In this document: positions 6,101-7,717 of the stretch, piece by piece
How positions within the stretch are numbered: the stretch's first letter is position 1
Layout of the letters: the number at the start of each line of letters is the position of its first letter
Program-made: the position numbers and the translations under genes
The notes under the pieces: generated by a model
What the model saw: only the letters and a program-made list of their open reading frames with translations
Told to the model about the DNA's origin: nothing
Databases searched by the model: none
NCBI GenBank assembly: GCA_903923345.1
Contig: CAIXXI010000435.1
Span: 1 to 7,717, forward strand
Direction: 5' to 3'
Source of the DNA: an uncultured Burkholderiales bacterium
GTDB lineage: Bacteria; Pseudomonadota; Gammaproteobacteria; Burkholderiales; Burkholderiaceae_E
Length of the DNA stretch: 7,717 nt

Positions 6101-7115
6101 GGCTGACACTCCTTACAGTGTGTTTGGCGATTCCTCGCGGCAGGTACAGGCAGACCGCGAGATAGGCGAGATAGGCCAGCTTTTTTTTCATCGAGTACGC
6201 CCGCCATCCAAGGACGGATCGGCAGACCGTGCTGATTCCGGGTGCTCCGCCCCAGGGCGTCACTCCGACCGGCAAATCGCCTTCGAGTCGTGCAATGGCC
6301 CAGGTTCTCAGCATCGGGGGTGATGGCAGCGACGGGCGCAATGCGCTGATCCGACCATGACGGCGAAGGGCATCGAAGACATAGGCCGTGCAATCCAGGG
6401 TCTTGCACAGATTGCTCGACGCCTGCGCATTGATGTTGCCAATGATCCGCAGTGCGTCGACCCCAGCCGGCCGATCGACCCGATAACTGCCGCCTGGCCC
6501 ATCAAGTGAATGGATCTGCCCGAAGAAGGGAGCCATCAGGATGCACCAGGCATCGGCGCCGCTTTGAAAGACCGACTCGGGCGTGATCGGCATGACCGTA
6601 TCGACGAAGGCCGCATCAAACAGGTTGCCGCTCCCCGGAGGACCTGCATACAGGCCGTACTTGAGGACCTGCTGATCACAGCCTCGATCCTCGAGTTCAG
6701 GCGGATGCAGGGCCCCAGTGGGCCGTCCGCTGCCGTCGATCACACGCAGCGCGAACTGGACCTTCACGACATCGGCGTGCCAGGACGCCACCGCCCTTTC
6801 AATAACGTCCGGGTCCAGAAGATCGTCAGAATCGAGAAAGAGCATCCATTGGCCTGATGCCATTCGCCAGCCGCTGTTGTATGCACTGGCCTGGCCGCCA
6901 TTGGGCTGACTGAAAATACTCAGGCGCGGGTCGCTCAGTTCAGCGAGGCGCGCCATCGAATCGTCGGTCGAGCCATCATCGATCACGATGACCTCGATAT
7001 CGCGATAAGTCTGGTCCAGCGCAGAGCGCGCTGCGCCCGCCACATGACGGCCGTAGTTGTAGTTGTTGATCAGGATCGAGACCCGGCCGGGCACGGTGCG
7101 TCGGCGCGTGGGCAT
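6084..7115 (-). CDS. Glycosyltransferase family 2 (GT-A fold)
   Basis: This 343-residue protein has a canonical GT2 catalytic domain. RVSILINNYNYGRHV is at 11-25, EVIVIDDGSTDDS (UDP-binding Asp46-Asp47) at 41-53, NGGQASAYNSG at 72-82, and LDSDDLLDPDV at 94-104, with Asp95-Ser96-Asp97 as the DXD metal site. A later GADAW at 187-191 fits the catalytic-base region. The C-terminal third is less conserved and ends in one likely membrane or amphipathic helix at about 312-328 next to KKK at 310-312, suggesting membrane association. The ATG at 7115 comes 10 bases after the stop of the beta-helix gene and has a weak GAG upstream. An open stretch of 44 codons further upstream lies inside that gene and is rejected. 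The coding sequence holds an A8 tract at codons 310-312 (see findings). Sugar specificity is unknown. Confidence 0.95.
   Translation of the reverse strand: MPTRRRTVPGRVSILINNYNYGRHVAGAARSALDQTYRDIEVIVIDDGSTDDSMARLAELSDPRLSIFSQPNGGQASAYNSGWRMASGQWMLFLDSDDLLDPDVIERAVASWHADVVKVQFALRVIDGSGRPTGALHPPELEDRGCDQQVLKYGLYAGPPGSGNLFDAAFVDTVMPITPESVFQSGADAWCILMAPFFGQIHSLDGPGGSYRVDRPAGVDALRIIGNINAQASSNLCKTLDCTAYVFDALRRHGRISALRPSLPSPPMLRTWAIARLEGDLPVGVTPWGGAPGISTVCRSVLGWRAYSMKKKLAYLAYLAVCLYLPRGIAKHTVRSVSRAVAH
6109..6114 (-). promoter_or_regulatory. Strong Shine-Dalgarno that decides the GTG start at 6100
   Basis: The minus strand reads AAGGAG, followed by 8 bases and then GTG at 6100. This is ideal spacing and lies inside the end of the preceding coding region. 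It argues against a start at the GTG at 6109, whose first base is the last G of the Shine-Dalgarno sequence. Confidence 0.75.
6134..6161 (-). other. 7-bp perfect stem-loop inside the GT2 gene
   Basis: CTCGCGG at 6134-6140 pairs exactly with CCGCGAG at 6155-6161 around a 14-base loop. It lies in the 3' part of the GT2 coding region, 18 bases downstream (minus-strand sense) of an A-AAA-AAG heptamer. It may be coincidental; it is recorded because of that association. Confidence 0.35.
6159..6176. repeat. Perfect 9-bp tandem duplication
   Basis: GAGATAGGC occurs twice back to back (6159-6167 and 6168-6176). On the minus strand the duplication is in frame and gives the repeated tripeptide in AYLAYLA near residue 314-320 of the GT2 protein. 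It is probably a small in-frame slippage duplication. Confidence 0.6.
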
Positions 7116-7125
7116 GAACTCAATG

Positions 7126-7717
7126 TCAGCTGGCACCGGTCGTCTCCACCCGCAGATTTCCGCTGCGATTGACCAACCGTGGCGCAGCGGGCCCGCGAAG
7201 CTGCGCCAGTGTGCCAGCCACCTCCGGCTCGATCTGCACCACCGCACGGCCTGGCCCTTCGAGCCTCAATGGCCCGATGCTGGCCTGACGGATACGCTCG
7301 AAGCGGGCCATCACCGGCTCTGCGCCGCCGGCGCCCGGGGCCAGGGTGGCCGAATCCAGCCGCAGCCGGTCGCAGTCTTCGAACAGCATGGCCAGTGCAG
7401 CGCCGCCGGAAACCATGATGCGATCGAGCCGAACCTGCTCGCTGCGACGACACTCCAGCACCGGCACACCGGGTGACGCCGAATGCATCCTCAACCCTGT
7501 CAGGCTGACCTCGCCAACGGTATTCACGACCGAAACGCCGCGGGTCTGAGGGTCGGTCACCTTGATGTTGTCGAGTTGCACGGCATTGGCATGATTGACT
7601 TCGATGCCAAAGCGATTGCCCGCCGGCGGTTCGCGTCGGCCTCCCGCCACAATCACGCCGTCGCGCAACACAACAGCCTCCGGGCGTCGCGTCTTGTAGT
7701 GGAAATCCTGCGCGATC
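7126..7717 (-). CDS. Right-handed parallel beta-helix protein (N-terminal part outside window)
   Basis: The minus frame is open from the window edge to a TGA at 7126, giving 196 visible codons of the C-terminal part. An internal GTG at 7671 could mimic a start, but the frame continues upstream to the edge (IAQDFHYKTRRPEAVV), so the gene is treated as partial. The sequence shows irregular repeats of about 22-24 residues in which short beta strands recur: FGIEVNHANAVQLDNIKV, GVSVVNTVGEVSLTGLRM, PVLECRRSEQVRLDRIMV, AMLFEDCDRLRLDSATL and VMARFERIRQASIGPLRL. That pattern is typical of the pectate-lyase-like right-handed beta-helix superfamily. Members bind, cleave or epimerise polysaccharides, often in the periplasm or outside the cell. 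No catalytic residues can be named from this part, and any signal peptide would be off the window. Its stop lies 10 bases before the GT2 start, so it probably heads this part of the operon and may act on the glycan made here. Confidence 0.72.
   Translation of the reverse strand, partial: IAQDFHYKTRRPEAVVLRDGVIVAGGRREPPAGNRFGIEVNHANAVQLDNIKVTDPQTRGVSVVNTVGEVSLTGLRMHSASPGVPVLECRRSEQVRLDRIMVSGGAALAMLFEDCDRLRLDSATLAPGAGGAEPVMARFERIRQASIGPLRLEGPGRAVVQIEPEVAGTLAQLRGPAAPRLVNRSGNLRVETTGAS

Noticed and set aside
6040..6408. 122-codon minus-strand frame overlapping the end of the GT2 gene and the start of the next gene.
   Set aside because: It is not an independent gene: no domain and no ribosome binding site. 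It is retained only as the possible -1 frameshift tail discussed in the findings.
1..7717. CRISPR arrays, tRNA or rRNA genes, insertion sequences and transposase genes.
   Set aside because: I saw no regularly spaced repeats, tRNA-like cloverleaf sequence, rRNA motif, transposase reading frame or terminal inverted repeat pair on either strand.

Overview
The window is a GC-rich bacterial segment in which every convincing gene lies on the minus strand, so transcription runs from the right edge to the left. Codon use, the PEP-CTERM surface-protein signature and the gene content fit a Gram-negative proteobacterium that makes an extracellular or cell-surface polysaccharide. A gamma- or betaproteobacterium is my inference; nothing here fixes the genus.

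In transcription order, the right-hand part (7717 to 1546) is a compact polysaccharide-assembly cluster. It starts with the end of a right-handed beta-helix protein that runs off the window. Then come a GT2 (GT-A fold) glycosyltransferase, a second and more divergent GT-A transferase, a multi-pass flippase of the Wzx/polysaccharide-synthase type, and two GT4 (GT-B fold) glycosyltransferases. The genes are packed tightly: one 10-base gap, one 17-base overlap, two ATGA stop/start overlaps, and one looser gap of about 110 bases after the flippase gene. This looks like one operon that builds a lipid-linked repeat unit on the cytoplasmic face and flips it across the inner membrane. No initiating phosphoglycosyltransferase, Wzy polymerase or Wza/Wzc export gene is visible here; those would have to lie outside.

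The cluster ends near 1507-1527 with a perfect 9-bp hairpin that lacks a U-tract. The 178-base gap that follows (1368-1545) also carries a weak promoter-like pair, an 18-bp dyad and a good ribosome binding site for the next gene. That gene (600-1367) encodes an exported PEP-CTERM protein, a likely exosortase substrate. PEP-CTERM/exosortase systems are known to co-occur with exopolysaccharide loci, so this may be the protein partner of the glycan.

At the left edge (1-567) is a PhoB/OmpR-like response regulator, cut off inside its DNA-binding domain. Its receiver keeps the family's scaffold sequence but lacks the phosphoacceptor Asp, the conserved Thr, the conserved Lys and one acidic-pocket residue. 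This phosphorylation-independent-looking regulator beside a PEP-CTERM gene and a glycan cluster is the most unusual thing in the window.
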